A stretch of 64,000 nt of DNA from contig NW_025062477.1 of assembly GCF_000002995.4 (NCBI RefSeq), positions 9,458,649 through 9,522,648 of the forward strand. The letters are read 5' to 3'. The DNA is from Brugia malayi. Lineage: Eukaryota; Nematoda; Chromadorea; Rhabditida; Onchocercidae. The notes beneath the pieces are model-generated. The model saw only the letters and a program-made list of their open reading frames with translations. It did no database searches and was not told where the DNA came from. The position numbers were made by a program, and so were the translations under genes. This document shows positions 41,263-55,200 of the stretch, piece by piece; position 1 is the first letter of the stretch, and every line of letters starts with the position of its first letter.

Positions 41263-43276
41263 TCATAGTTTGAGGATTTCCATTACTGAGAGGTTCTTCA
41301 AATTGTGAGGTACTTGTCCTGAACCATTCAAACTTTGTAACTGTTGCTCACTTATCGTTAGATTTGCTTGCTGCATGTTTTCAGAGATGCTTGTTTGTTG
41401 AGTGCATGACACATTTACATCTTGAAGATCTGTGGGACACTCCATCCGTCGATATTCATCCTCCAATGCAGTGGCGTGTCGCTGAAAGATTTCAGTGATA
41501 ATTAAATTTTCGAGCTATCCATGAACTGATATGTAGGGTCTAAGTAGTTTGCCACAAAATTTGCATATCTAAAAAAGATTGCCAGTTGGTAAAACAAACT
41601 AAAGAAATCGAAATGTTAGAAAACACCTTTAAAGAAGCAAGGTGACCGTGGGTGCTCCGTCCACTACCACGTTGTTGCTTCACTAGTTGCTCCATCTCAG
41701 CAATCCATTTTGACACCTCAAAAAAGAAACCTTTGCAAGGTCACCTATTGCGGAGTTCTCAACATTTAAATGGGCGAGGTTAACTTATTAAGCAAATTCA
41801 AATTCGGTTCGTGAGATACTTGATCCCATAGATTCAACAAAAATTAGATCTAGGATGCCGGATTTCTCGAAAATTATGAAACCTGTGACAAAATTTCCTT
41901 TCGTTTCAACCAAAAATGCTTCTTCACGATATCTGCGAAAGCTGGTGGGGGATGTCGCATCATTTCAAGCATAGCCCACTTTACTACTGCTTGACGAATG
42001 TTAGCATCATAATCTCGCGATGCCTAAGTTGGTTTCACGGCAATAATGAAAATTTAGCATATCAAAAGATTGAAAATCGAGAAAATTAGGTGGAAAAATC
42101 AGGAATATGAAAAGAATCTACAGAGAACAAGTTTTATTAATAAAAAAATATCAACAAAATTAAAGCCATTACACACTTGTTGTCCCGCCTGAGTACATTT
42201 TGATCGTTCGTATCCCGGCTCGTTAAAATACGGTTCCGCTACTAAGATTAAAGACTGCACACTTACAATGACCTCAAAGATAAGAAAAGAATAGATAAGT
42301 AAAAGTTTTTAAGTAAGTAAACACAACAGCTTCTTCTCCTTGCTATGTTTAATTATATATGTTAGTGAAAAAATTATCAGATACCGATAGACATCGAATT
42401 ATATAACAAATGAGCGTATTAAAAGAAAGCATAATATACAAATTAATTTTATACCTGTAACAAACTACTAGTTTCCGGATTCCATCGTTCTTCAGGTCGA
42501 CCATCCCATGTGTTCAGTACCGACAAACATACTTTCCCATCATTGTACAGGTTAGGATTAAATCTAACCTATAATGCATTCTAAATGTGCTAGTAATATT
42601 TCTGAGCGTCAAATCTAATAAAATAAAAAATATAGATATTTTTGCAAACAGTTCTAACGAAATAATCACTGTACAGTCAGAAATCATCAACAAAACTAAC
42701 AGTATGATTGCCAGTCGTTTCAAGATTTACATGCATAGGTGAATTTGGGTAGTCAGTTGGAAACCAAACATCAAATTCAAAACATCCATTCATATATGGA
42801 GTATCTGCTGGACCCGTAATCAACACCTATAAAAAGAATACTCGAAATTACAAAGGTAGAAATCAAACAATAAATTTCAATTAAAATCCGAGAAATACTA
42901 TTCAAAAACATGCGTCATGGCAGTGTTTTATTTATTTGTATTTTTATTCATACAATTATTTTTGTAGTTTCTACTTTTTGAGAAATATTATATTGTTGAT
43001 CGAAAAATGACTAATGTAAGAAAATCAGAAATTCCAGTCCAGAATTTTTGAGAAAACAAAAATCAACATCTACCTTCATGACATCCAGTCGTTCTTCACA
43101 AGCACGAACAAAGACAGAACTACTTGAACTCAATGGTAGTGAATTACTAAGTGTAACAATTTCTTGCGCCAAACGTCTCGTTCGTTTTCCCATCGAACTG
43201 CTAGTACCAACAGAGGAAAGTGAACTTTCGTAATGATATGGAATGAATGAACCCTCCGTAAAGAATGATACTGTAT
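41263..43276 (-). other. BIRC6 C-terminal UBC (E2-like) module
   Basis: Exons in coding order: 43074-43276, 42701-42826, 42455-42568, 42177-42272, 41883-42023, 41627-41716 and 41263-41481. The first ends [19 protein letters not shown], the BIRC6 linker just before the E2 fold. Then come [19 protein letters not shown] and FPTDYPNSP (E2 strands), and [20 protein letters not shown]. The active-site cysteine is the TGT codon at 42529-42527. Next are [17 protein letters not shown] and a helical tail with [12 protein letters not shown]. All the elements for a working thioester-forming E2 are visible. The final 72 residues (from [10 protein letters not shown]) are less conserved and polar. Confidence 0.95.
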
Positions 43277-46200
43277 CTGAAAAACGACTAACTGTGGAAT
43301 TCTCCATATGATATGAATTGGTACACGTGGAATTGGTGTAAATTGATTAAAAAAATGAATCGCTAACCAAACTGTAAAGCCTTCATAACTTTCACATATT
43401 TTTCCTCTTCAGTAACTGCATCCTTCTCATTATTTTCTGACTTCAGAGGTAACTCTTTCACTCCTGAAAAAGCCATAAACCAGAATGGAAATTTACATTA
43501 CGGCTAAAAGAATAAAAATGATATCAAAGGATATAAAAATTTACGTCTCGAAAGGACGACACAAACTGCGGTGATTAGTGGTGCAAGTCGCATGAGACCT
43601 TCTTCGCGACTTTGTGCTGATTCGTCATTATTTTCTGCATTTTGTTGGATATTTAGACTAAAAAAGCAACCAATTCAACCAATTCAAGTTTCTGAACCAG
43701 CATAAGTCATTTAAAAACTTTTTTCAACATCGCTGGAAATCTTTGCCGCAGAAAAACAATCACATCTTAACATCCTGACTATTCCAGTACTCTCCGTTAT
43801 TCAATGAGAAGTGAATTATCGCATATTTATTATTACGCTTAACTCACAGCTCATTAGATATTTAAAAAAAAATCTAAATTTTCAACGACTCTTCCGGTCA
43901 TCTGTAAACTTTATAGTACAGAAGTTAACTTCTCCAGTCCATCAGAGATGCAACCATCACCATCACTATTATCATCATTAGTCACGTATGTTTTTTAGTA
44001 TTCAATCATAGTAATATTACTGAAATAAATCTGCAGGACTTCGATGTATAGGAATTCGGGACCTTATTTAATGTATTTGTCAAAGTCAAAAAATCTTTCA
44101 ATAACAATCGAACAAGAAGAAATTTAACGAAAAAAAAAAAAAAAGACATGCAAAACCTTACCAATCTGTCTTTTCTAGAGTTATTATTATTATTATTATT
44201 AAACCTTTGTTAATAAAATCCTTACTTTTGCAATCTGGTTTCGTTTGATTCAACAGCAAGTCTAGTAAGATACGCAGAAACGCAGTCAAATAGTTTGTTT
44301 AGCATCGCATGCATTGAGCAACCTGATTCCGGTCCCGAAAGCAATACAGTGATCTCATCCTCTTCTTCCCTTCTGCTATCTGTTGATTCTGGACTCAATG
44401 CTAACGCAGCTACCATATACATAACTGCTTCATATAATTCCACATGCTGAGATATATCCAAGACTGTAACGAACCCGAAAAGTGTAATGTTTAAGAGATA
44501 AGAAAGATAAAAAAAATAATCAAAAACTGCATCAAGAAAATATGACTAAGACCATAAGGATTACTATATCATCACAATATGGAATGAGTCAAACCAGAAT
44601 CATTCCTAAGATATGCCCAAATAGCTGGCAATAAACAGGAGCGGGATAGCATTTTAACTACGGCTGAGCTCAAAGACCACTGCAAAGAAGTTGATGAAAT
44701 AACTGAAAGAAGTGATTGATGCCCAGATGAAGGTCCTGGCATTGATGAATCTGAAAAAATAGGGTCCTATTTCAGTTGAACAGAACAAAGTATCCCTTGA
44801 AGAAAGTTACAATAGCAGAGTTGCACAGTAATTAAAGTACTACCTGGCACAGAGATTAATGAGATATTTTGACTTCTACCATGCGTTTCAGTATATTCCG
44901 GATGCAAGGATGTCAGCGGAGCAACTGCATTATGTCCACTGATATCAACTGTCCAATTATTTTCCACTTTCAGATAGTCTTTAACTTTCGGATATAAAAA
45001 GCTTGAAAGTACCTGAAACTTGGATGAAATAATGAGTTACAAAATCTCCAGATTGTTATAACACCAACAGAACAGTAAAACGAGAACAGGTTTCCTCACA
45101 ACAAGTAATCAGCAAATCATCTTGTCTAGAGATTTTGTAATTCTCATTATTTTTCTTTCACATGACAGAATTAATAGTTACACGTCTAAATGAATAGATT
45201 TTTTTCACATAGAAAAAGAAGTGGGAAATTCACTGCACTTCTTCATAAAAGCAACAAAATATACTTTTAACAAATGAGTCACATTCTGTTCGTCCTGTTT
45301 TCGTTTCAGGACATGCAAATCAACATTCCACTGTTGCTGTGTAGTTCCACTGCCAAAACCAGTACCCTTGGCCCAAAAATTATGTTGCTGGGTAACGGTT
45401 GAAGCAGAGCTCATTGCTGGTGCAGCATTTCCAGAACTATTTATACGCTCATCTGTCGTCGTGCCACAGCTGGCTCTTTCATAGGATGATTGTTCTGATT
45501 CCATCCAGCCCCGCAACAAGCGCTCAACCAAAACAGCCTGCCCAAGAGTTATGCATAAATACACAAATGAACAATTACACTCTGCACAAAAACGCACTTA
45601 CGGTCTCAGGAGCTGGTGGAAGGCACGATGGTCGAATGGACTTTTCCCTGTGTTTTTGATGGCTATAATGAGCCAAACAATCCAACAAAACGTCCAAAAC
45701 ACCACTGGTCACTGCAGCTTCCCGTAAGGACCTGCAGCATATACATTAGTGTATACAACATCCATTTTTAAACATCCCACACTGTTAAAATTTATAAGCA
45801 ATGTTTCTTAATTGCTTCTGTAATAAACAATTTCTTGAAAGTTACCTTCAGTATAAAAAATGATTATAACGTTGAATAATAATGATAACAATGTTCTAAT
45901 AATTTTTGTTCTAATAATCCTAACAACTTTGCTTGTCGACCAACAGGATGCAGTATATGGTGGTAACATTCATTTTTTAAATCTATTTTCTCTTTCCATC
46001 TCTTTACTGCTTTTAATGTTAGCTTCTCCTTCTCCGTAATTTATCGAATTCATCCAAAAGGATTTCTAACTTTATTTTTCTTCCTTTACTTTCACCTGAA
46101 TTCCCTGTTCGTAACATTTGCTAAAAGTGCAAACAATATTTATGAGTCAAAAGTCAAAGAAGGGAAGCAGAAGGTAAAAAAAAAAAAAAAAAACTGGCCT

Positions 46201-49200
46201 GAAATAACAAGAAATAGCAATATTAAGAATGCTGATTATTCTTTTGTTACTGCTTCTGCTTAATTTTTAACTTGGCTCGATTTAGTACAATAATAAGGGG
46301 AATAATAAAATGATGTAGCATAACTTACCTTCCAACAGATGTATAGGGCAAGTACTTATTGAATAATTCTTCTAGAACAACAAAAGGCAGTGAACCAAGA
46401 TTTTCGTATTCCGATTTCTGTTTTGACTGGGACTGTGGCTGAGTGGCTTTGAATACACCCGATTTAAACATTTGTGGTTTGTTTACAAGCGATGCTATAG
46501 TTCAGAAAAATATCCATTATAACAACATATCGGGTGAAATTTTAATTTCGCAACAAGTCGTCGTTTCAAACTTCACATCTATTTTCTACACTCCAAAATA
46601 TGAACAAGAATTTATTCATATTAGTACAGAATTATTTAGAATATTCTCTCGTAGTTTTGTGTGCAATCTAATAAAGTTGCAGTGCTTTAGAATAAATTTC
46701 AGTGAACGAACTTTCTCAAAAATAACGCATTACAAATAATAGACCAAGGCAACATAAGACCTCAGTATTACGATTAAAATGCACAAAGAATTTTTCTTAC
46801 AGAAAAAGGAAAACAAAAAAGATTATTACTTTCAGTAGTGATAACGCCCATTGCAAGCCTCAAAAGGCGTTTAGCACGTTTACGATCGTATGTTACCAGT
46901 AATTCGGCATAACCCTCCAATCTTAAGAATATACTGAAAGCGACGACAACATGTGGCGATAAACCTATTGAAAGTGCTTGATTTGACGGCTGTGGACCAA
47001 TTTTTTGTAGTTTTTTGGGCTGAAGAGATCTTACAAGCATCAGTACATGTCATTACTTCGATTAGATGTTTGAGTAATAGTCTCATTTCTGTAGAAGCTT
47101 CAGTGAAGCATGAACAAATCAAAACTGAAATGCTAAAAAAGTGAAACTCAAATGTTAAAAAATAGGACTGACTGCTGCATGACTTCCCGAATTATCTGTC
47201 TGAGAGAATAAGGGATAATATGTCCATCCTTTCATTTCTCCCGAAGCAACAGAGTCGATGTACTCGAAGTCTTCGTAACCTGGACCTGAATCTGCTTCGC
47301 CACCAAAAACGGGTACATATAAGGTACTGTATACTGGTTCTCCGGCTGGTAGATCAGACGAAGAGAAAATTGATGTTGGACAGGCATAACCCGATGGAAA
47401 TATTTCATTCATAGCTATCGTTTCTGATGAATCTATTAACCATCGCTGCTCAACTGATTTCCGTTTTGAGTCCCTGAAACTAATTAGACAAGATTAAATC
47501 TAATTTCGGCCTAATTTAAACAGAATCAAATCCGATTTTCACATTTCTTCAAATTTCAATGACAGTTATAGATACAAAATCTAACATAACATTTTAATTA
47601 ACAAGCATTGTTTAACGAGAAATATATAAAAGACGCTGTATGCAGAAAATCTTTTTATTTCGTTATTTTTAATTTTTTTTAAATTCCCTGACCTGAGTTC
47701 TTACCCTTTTTATTAAATTATTAGTTTACTCTCGCTTCTGTAGAGGTAAAGTTCATGATATTACTCAGGAGTAATGTAAATGCATTAAGAATAAACGCTT
47801 TTGTTTATTTTTCATGTATCTTAAATACACCCTTCACAAGTACATTAATGTAGACAATGGGGTCTCAGGAAACAGCTACAGCACTTCACTCCTGCATTAG
47901 AAATGTAATGTGCTACAGAAGTTATCCTCACTCGTTAGATGTGAAGCAATGAACATTTTTATTAAACAACTGCAATTTGCTGCATCGTTTTGGTTCATCT
48001 TTCATTTTTCACCAATACAAAAAGAAAAAAATAAATAAATAAATATAAATACAAAAAAAAGAAAACCTGAATGATGGAATGATAGCAGAAGAGTTAAACG
48101 TTGGATAATGTACTTGCAAATGCAGCGCTAAAAGTGCGAGACCATTTGCGCGTGCAAAGTATTGTAGGGTTGATGTCTGTTCTGTGAGCATTGTATCCAG
48201 CTTTTGATCTGACATGACGCTAGTACTATCTTTCAGATCTGAAACTATTAAATTTATCTTCCATTCAAATAACCATATTTTAATTCCCAATAAGCGACAT
48301 GATACCGGGACCATTTTTAGCAAAAAAGAAAAAAAATTAAAGCCGCAAAGATATGAAATATATTTGATGCACAAACCTGTTGGCAAAAATGACTTGCACG
48401 GTCCTTAGATTTTAAGAAAAATGAAAAAGTGACTCAAAAATGTAGAGTGAACATCAATCCATCTTTCATTCAAACAACATATTTATTTAACTTATTTGTT
48501 TATTTTCCTTATACTAATTTATTGTTTACGGTCGATGAAACAGATACAGTCCGATAGAACTATGTTACTAGCCTTTCTTGAGCAACTAACAACACCATTT
48601 GCTTTATTTGTTTTAATCAACCAATCAAAACACCGACGGAATGAATTTTATTTCTCCAGCTAAAAAACTGCTGAAGACTAACTTGAGCGCTGAACAAATG
48701 AAAGCGCAACTGTGTAATAGCCATCAGCACTATCTTCAACTGCTATTTTTGGTATATCTCCACCGGCCATTTTTCCTTTCCTGCAAAACATATGAATTAG
48801 GAAATCGAAACAGAAATGAAATATCGAAAAACGCTAAGAAAAAAAAAAAGTAGATCAATAAATTTTTCTCCTGCAAAGTATACTAAATAAATTTATATCG
48901 ACATTTCCATAATCCGTCGGTCAGTATACCTGGATATTTGTTACATGCTCCACTACAGAAAATGTTTATCTCATTTCCATACATCACTAAAATTTAGTTC
49001 AAAACTTCCCAACTGAAAAGCATGAATGCATTATACCGTACCAAAAATATTTCAACAAAAATAAGTTTCATTTGTTTACCAAGCAATTGTAGTAAAAAAT
49101 TAAAATTTTACCACGCCGAAGAAGTTAAGCGTCCAGAAACAAATAAATCTCCTACCAACTGTCCAATCTTCCAATCACCCATTATTTCAACTAAACTGAC

Positions 49201-52200
49201 ACAACTTCGAATCATTAGACGCGAAGGAATAGCTGTCATCAGGTCTGAATTAAAGACGTATTTATTCATTCAAATTATAACGACTGTAATAATGGATATA
49301 AAACTACCCATCAAAATCATTGAAAATTATACCTTGGTTTGTAACAAGAGATGAAAAAAACTGCGACTCATCCATAGGTGCCTGAAAAAAATGACCTGGC
49401 TTAGTAAAAAACTTTTCATATCAATTCGCTATTGATTATTTATTGATTATTAAATTAAGGAAAGTTCTGCTTACTCAAGTCAGCAATTGATTACATAATA
49501 AATCCAACATGATTCTTTATTCTACTGCATGTATAATCAGTCTTTTGAAGTGAAACAAATTCATACTAAGAAGTTAAAAGTTATAAAGGACTTTATTAAA
49601 GATTTATTCAAGAGCTACGCATAAATCTGTGATTTTTATTTCTGTATCATGAATGTAAGAATCTGGTTCTGTTGATTAAGTGGATAAATGAATTCCAGAA
49701 AAGTGTAACACTTACCCTAATTTTTGTCAGCTGTCGAAAGTCACTTGCGCTTTTATGCAAAGCAGAAATCTCATCCATAGAAGTATATAAAGATACTTTT
49801 AAGAAACGTTCCCTCCGTGTACAACCAAAAAATGGATGCAAAATACGATCTGTAACAGAAATAAATTCTAACACTTCAAAAAGAACCCAGCTTTACTCTT
49901 CTTTTAGACTTCTTATTTAACCTCTTTATAAATAAAAAAAACTAAAAAAATTGAAAAAGAAACTTGGAATGTCAAGCGACGGGAAGCAGATTGAAGTGTC
50001 TTCATCGACTGCTTTCACAGGAATCATCTCATCATCAAAAATACATTTCAGTATCATCTGCTGAATTGCACCATTGAAGCTACCGGTACTTTTTAACAAG
50101 GAACATAAAACGTGAGCTATGCGTTGACGATGTGAGCCACCAACAGTAACACATCTGAAACGGTTAATTCGGAGAAATGAAATAACTCGAAATTTCGAGA
50201 GTCCTGAAATTATTCGACCTCGCTACAATTTCACAAATTTTTAAAACATATTCATATTTATAACAATTTCAGCATTTATTCCCTCTAGTCTCTAGGTTTC
50301 CTAAGCCAATAATCCTAGATTTAATTCAGCATTTCCCAAACTGCAACAATTGAATCCTTTATGAAATCCTGGAAAACGTACTGTGAAAGCAAAGTGATTG
50401 TAGCGTTCTCTAATTTGATGCTTTGTTTACCAGATGGACGAATCATATCTCCAGGTGAAGCAGCACATCGAACGACACATTTTATGAGAGAGTTAAAAAA
50501 ACGAGAACCACCCATGAAATCCAGAAATTTGACAACATCCTCGATACAACAAAGCGATGCCAAGCATCGAACTATGCTAATTAACAATGACATATGCTCC
50601 ATGTTTGTTTCTAAAGTTTCACATTTATTAAGCCACTACGAAATCTTTAGATTTTGAGCTTCTGTGTTAGTGATATTCAGTTCCAGTTCATAATTAATGA
50701 TTCAAAATACTTAAAAGGTCTAATTATTATCAAGATGTATATCAACAAAGCATCCAATAAGAAAAAATTAAATTTACCAGCTAAACATTCTTGAAAGAAA
50801 GATAACAAACCTTCGGAATAAGTGATAATCAATTCGACCCAGTATTGTAGAAGACCGAGGGAATGAAGGTGCAATATGCTTGTCCTTGACTGACACATTC
50901 GTTGCACAACAGTAAATGCACTCTGGGGGACATCTCTTTTCGCTACAATTTAACCACCTGTCCTTTTAGTTTAATAATATATCTCACACAGCAACTAAAC
51001 AGCGACAAACTCTCTTTACATGAAGTCGCATTTCATTAAATATACATTTTGTGTACATATTTAATGCAGTGAGACTTTACAATAATCTTTCACTTCATAG
51101 CAGCATGCTTTCTGTCAGCCCACATTTAAGAGCATTCATACAGTATCGTTTATCCCTTTTTTTCTATTGAAAAAATATTTAGAATACACTTCACTTATTT
51201 TTATGACTCAAGCACATATTTTAATTGTTCAATTGAAATTCTTGGTTAACAGTATGATAGTAACAGATAATATAATTTATGGGAAAGAAACTGACGCTTA
51301 TCGTTCATATCTAATAATCCGATTTCTTTCAATGCATTACGTAGAAGATTTGGTGCACCACGCATCAAAGAGCACAATAACCAAGACGCCGATTTCGCTA
51401 ATGTATCATTGCATTGTTCACTTACATCCACTGCCATTTTACATAGAAATCTTAAAAAACTACTTCGTAGATACCTAATCTCAAAAAACTATGCAACTAT
51501 GATCAATCTGACTTTAGCTGATGTTATGCCGTATCTGATTTATTAATTAGCAATTCCTTTACTGCCATGCAAACTTGTGCAATAATCGGACTATATCGTT
51601 TTAGAAAGACTGATACTTCATATATCGTGATATTTGCAATATTAAACTCTAGTCGCCGAATAAACTTGTTAAATTAAAAAGTAAACCTACAATATTCAGA
51701 ATTTACAAAATTAAAAAAACAAACGGAAGGAGCTGTGGTGTTAGATTTATGCACAACGCTAATGTATCGAAATGTCGCTCTTCCACATTGATATTATGCC
51801 ATATAATACAAGAGGCAGTCCATATCAGAACAGCAGCAACATCCTAAAAACTTTCTTATAATACATTTTAGCATTTAGTCCTCAACCTTCTTTTCCAAAC
51901 AATATTAGAGCTATGTATTTCAGAATTTGCCGACTATGTCCTTTAGAAGAAATTTTATTGAACAAGATTTCATCTCATACAAAGTAGTTGTCTTCTGCTG
52001 AAGAGGTAAAGAGAAAGATTACTGACCTTTAAAACGAAACAATCAAAAACATACTTTTTCTCATTATTATTCATGAAAAAAACAAAATGAACAAATATAC
52101 CTTATAATCCCAGTAATTATTGGAAAGTGAAATATAATTTAACATCTACAGAAAAACTCAACAGAACAATGAGCAAAAACTGTAACAATTATAACACGGC

Positions 52201-55200
52201 CGGTAAAGGGATTTAAACTGACGTAAGTTTTTTTCTACATTGAATTAATGTGTCTGAAAGAACTTAAATCAACCATTTTAACACTTATTTCTTGGAAATT
52301 TTTGCGTGAAAATTTCGTTCCACTGCAGCCTTTCTTCTACAAAAAAGCACACACACACTCCTATCAGTTCGGATCATTTGCTGCTCATCTATATAATTTC
52401 TCATTATAGCATCCTGTTACTAAACTATATTACACTAAACTGCAGAACATATAGAAGTTTCTCTCCTTTATCTTCCAATTTACGTAAACAGACAATGTAG
52501 TGAAAATACAAAAGTTAGTTTTCTTACACTGTGATCGTACAGTTCCCAACTGATAAGCATCTTAAAGAGTTCAAGATAATTAATGGAACAATTCAGCAGA
52601 TGATATAAAATAATATAAATTGATATAAAATAATATGATATAAAATAGATGATATAAAATAATAAGCGGTTGAGGTAAAAAGCTCAATACGGACGTGCGT
52701 CGTATATCTAGTAACCGTGACTTCATAAAAAAAGTTCGTATAAAACTATGAACTTGATGAAACTCGTTAGTAAATTTGATCTAATCAAATTCAATTTCCC
52801 TCACCAATCACTTACAATTTATTTTCTTTTATTAAATCATGTTTAAAAAATTATGCTCATGCCTGGAAAGCATAAATAATGTCCATTTATGTTAGGCATG
52901 CAGTATTTTTATTTATGCTTCTATCGCGCATATATTTTTTGGATTCATATTATTCACGTATAGAGATCTCATAACAAAAATTTATTATTTTTTAAAGACA
53001 TGATGTAATAAGAGGAAACAAATTCTAAGTGGATTGCTAATATATCAAAATTCAAAAAGCGGAACAAACCCGAAGTGGCTTCTTATAATTCCCTGAAGTG
53101 ATTAAGGAAGTAACACCACGAAGCACTTGACACTGTTTTATGATACAAATTTGATGCTCCTTTTGTGCACACAAAGTAAAAATTAGATTCGGGAGCCATT
53201 CTAAGGATTCGTTGGTAACAGTACTGCCTTGCTCTGCAACCAAAAATATCCAGATTACTTTTAATACTAGGAACATAACAGAATTTTTTGAACACACATA
53301 AATTTAATTAAAAGTTCGGACACTGAACAACGAGAAATGTGAATTAAAATGAACCTATATATTGAAAAATCAATTCAACAATCGAATAAGGCTTTGTCCG
53401 TTCATTATCGATCTGACAACAGAATTCTGAAATGCGCTGATAAACTAGACTGGATAGTGGTCGACCCAAAAAGAGCGCTACGACAGCACGTGGAAGTTCC
53501 GGAGCATATTGCCAAACGCAATATTTTTCAAGATAACATAGTTGTACCATAATGGAAAGCCACTGAACACTATAATTTTAGTTTCTGATTATAAAATCCC
53601 TAAATGATAAATGTGAAGTAGTTACGAATGAGTAGCAAATACTTACCTCGTATAAATGATTTAAACGGCTGAATAATATCCGTAAGTTATAAGCAAACTA
53701 AAGAGTTAACTGACCGATGAAAGTAAGGAAACCCTGAACAGTTTGATGAAGTTCGATTTCCCCCTAGATTTTATATTCACTCAGTTGGTCATACATTGCA
53801 TAGCTATTTTGAATAATTGAATAGACAGCAGCAGTGATTTAAATTTAGCTTTCTCTCTACATTCAATTAGATTGCAAGAATCCATGATATTAATACCCTG
53901 ATTAATGAATAATGCTTACAAATCCATATTTTTTGAACATGTATGTGATAATGAAGCAGTGAAATTCATCCCCAATAACAGTATTTGTGATAAGGATAAA
54001 TTTGTAGAATCTGGCGGTTTTTTGAAATAAAGGCGCACCTGAAAAGCATTTTCAAAAAGGAAAGAAATCCAGCCCATAAAAAAACAAAGATAAAAATTGA
54101 AACAGTTTTAAGAAAATATTCCTATGCATACAGCAATGACAGGAAGTTTGTATGAGTCGGTTGAAATGCGGATCTTGCTGTATCCAGTAGTGCTAAGTGG
54201 AGCGCCAAGATTGTACCACTGAGTAAGGGATGTTTCTGAACATAACTCAACTTGAACAGCTGCCGGAGCTGCTGAAAAAAAGCATTCATAAACGTCAGAA
54301 AACATTTTGAACATTTTGAGAATGTCTGAATCAAAATATTACAAATTTGAAAAAAAAAAAAAAAAACAACTCAATGGGAAATAAAGATTCAAAATAATAA
54401 GTCTGAAATTTTTATAGAATTCGCAAAATAACAATAAAGCAAACTTACTGCTTAAGGCAGGAACATGCGGTCGGATCTGCACTTCGTGAAGAACTATGTG
54501 ATATGGAAGACTAAGGGTAATATCGAACCATTCTTTGCTACCTTCATTAAAATGATAGCTCCAATTAGCGGATCGAGTACGATGTGGTGCAGCAACCGCA
54601 ATCAAAGATAACAGCTGCCCACTAACATTTAGTGTCTGTTCAGAACTTATCGTACCTAGAAATCAAAAAATGAATTCAAAACAATCCCAGTAATGCGTAC
54701 TTTGTGGTTTGAGTAAAATCTAATGGAAACGAGTTTTAAATGATTTTAATGATGTTAAGAATGGTGTGCGAAGAAAAAAAAGAATCGGAAGTTAACAACT
54801 GGTTATAACATAGCAATGTTATAAATTTATTTCAGGAACCAGGAAATTTTTGGAAAAAAATAGAATTTATATCAAGAGAATTCCATTCTACAGGTTGTTC
54901 CACTTCAATATTTCAGATTTCGACACATTCCAGCCAGCTGAATCCAAAAAAATTACAAAGTGGTGCGTAATTGTACAGTCCATCATCTCGTACACCGGTT
55001 TGTAATTTCTTCGATACTTGCCATCCATAGTCATTGCCACCAGCCACTTGCGTGGACAACGAAGCAAGTTGTCGCATAAGAGGTACAGAAATTGGAGCTG
55101 TCCAATCATTTGTTGAAGCCAATATAGAACGTTCCAATTCATGCGCCACAATTAAATGTCCTCCTGAAATATTTAAAGAGGTATATACCTGATGAAAATG

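Noticed and set aside
46443..46739. Plus-strand frame of 98 codons within BIRC6
   Set aside because: It lies mainly in an intron of the minus-strand gene and has no protein-like composition.
53700..53770. Possible additional BIRC6 exon between 53562 and 54132
   Set aside because: The exons on both sides already join in phase 0 (54132 to 53562), so no extra exon is needed.
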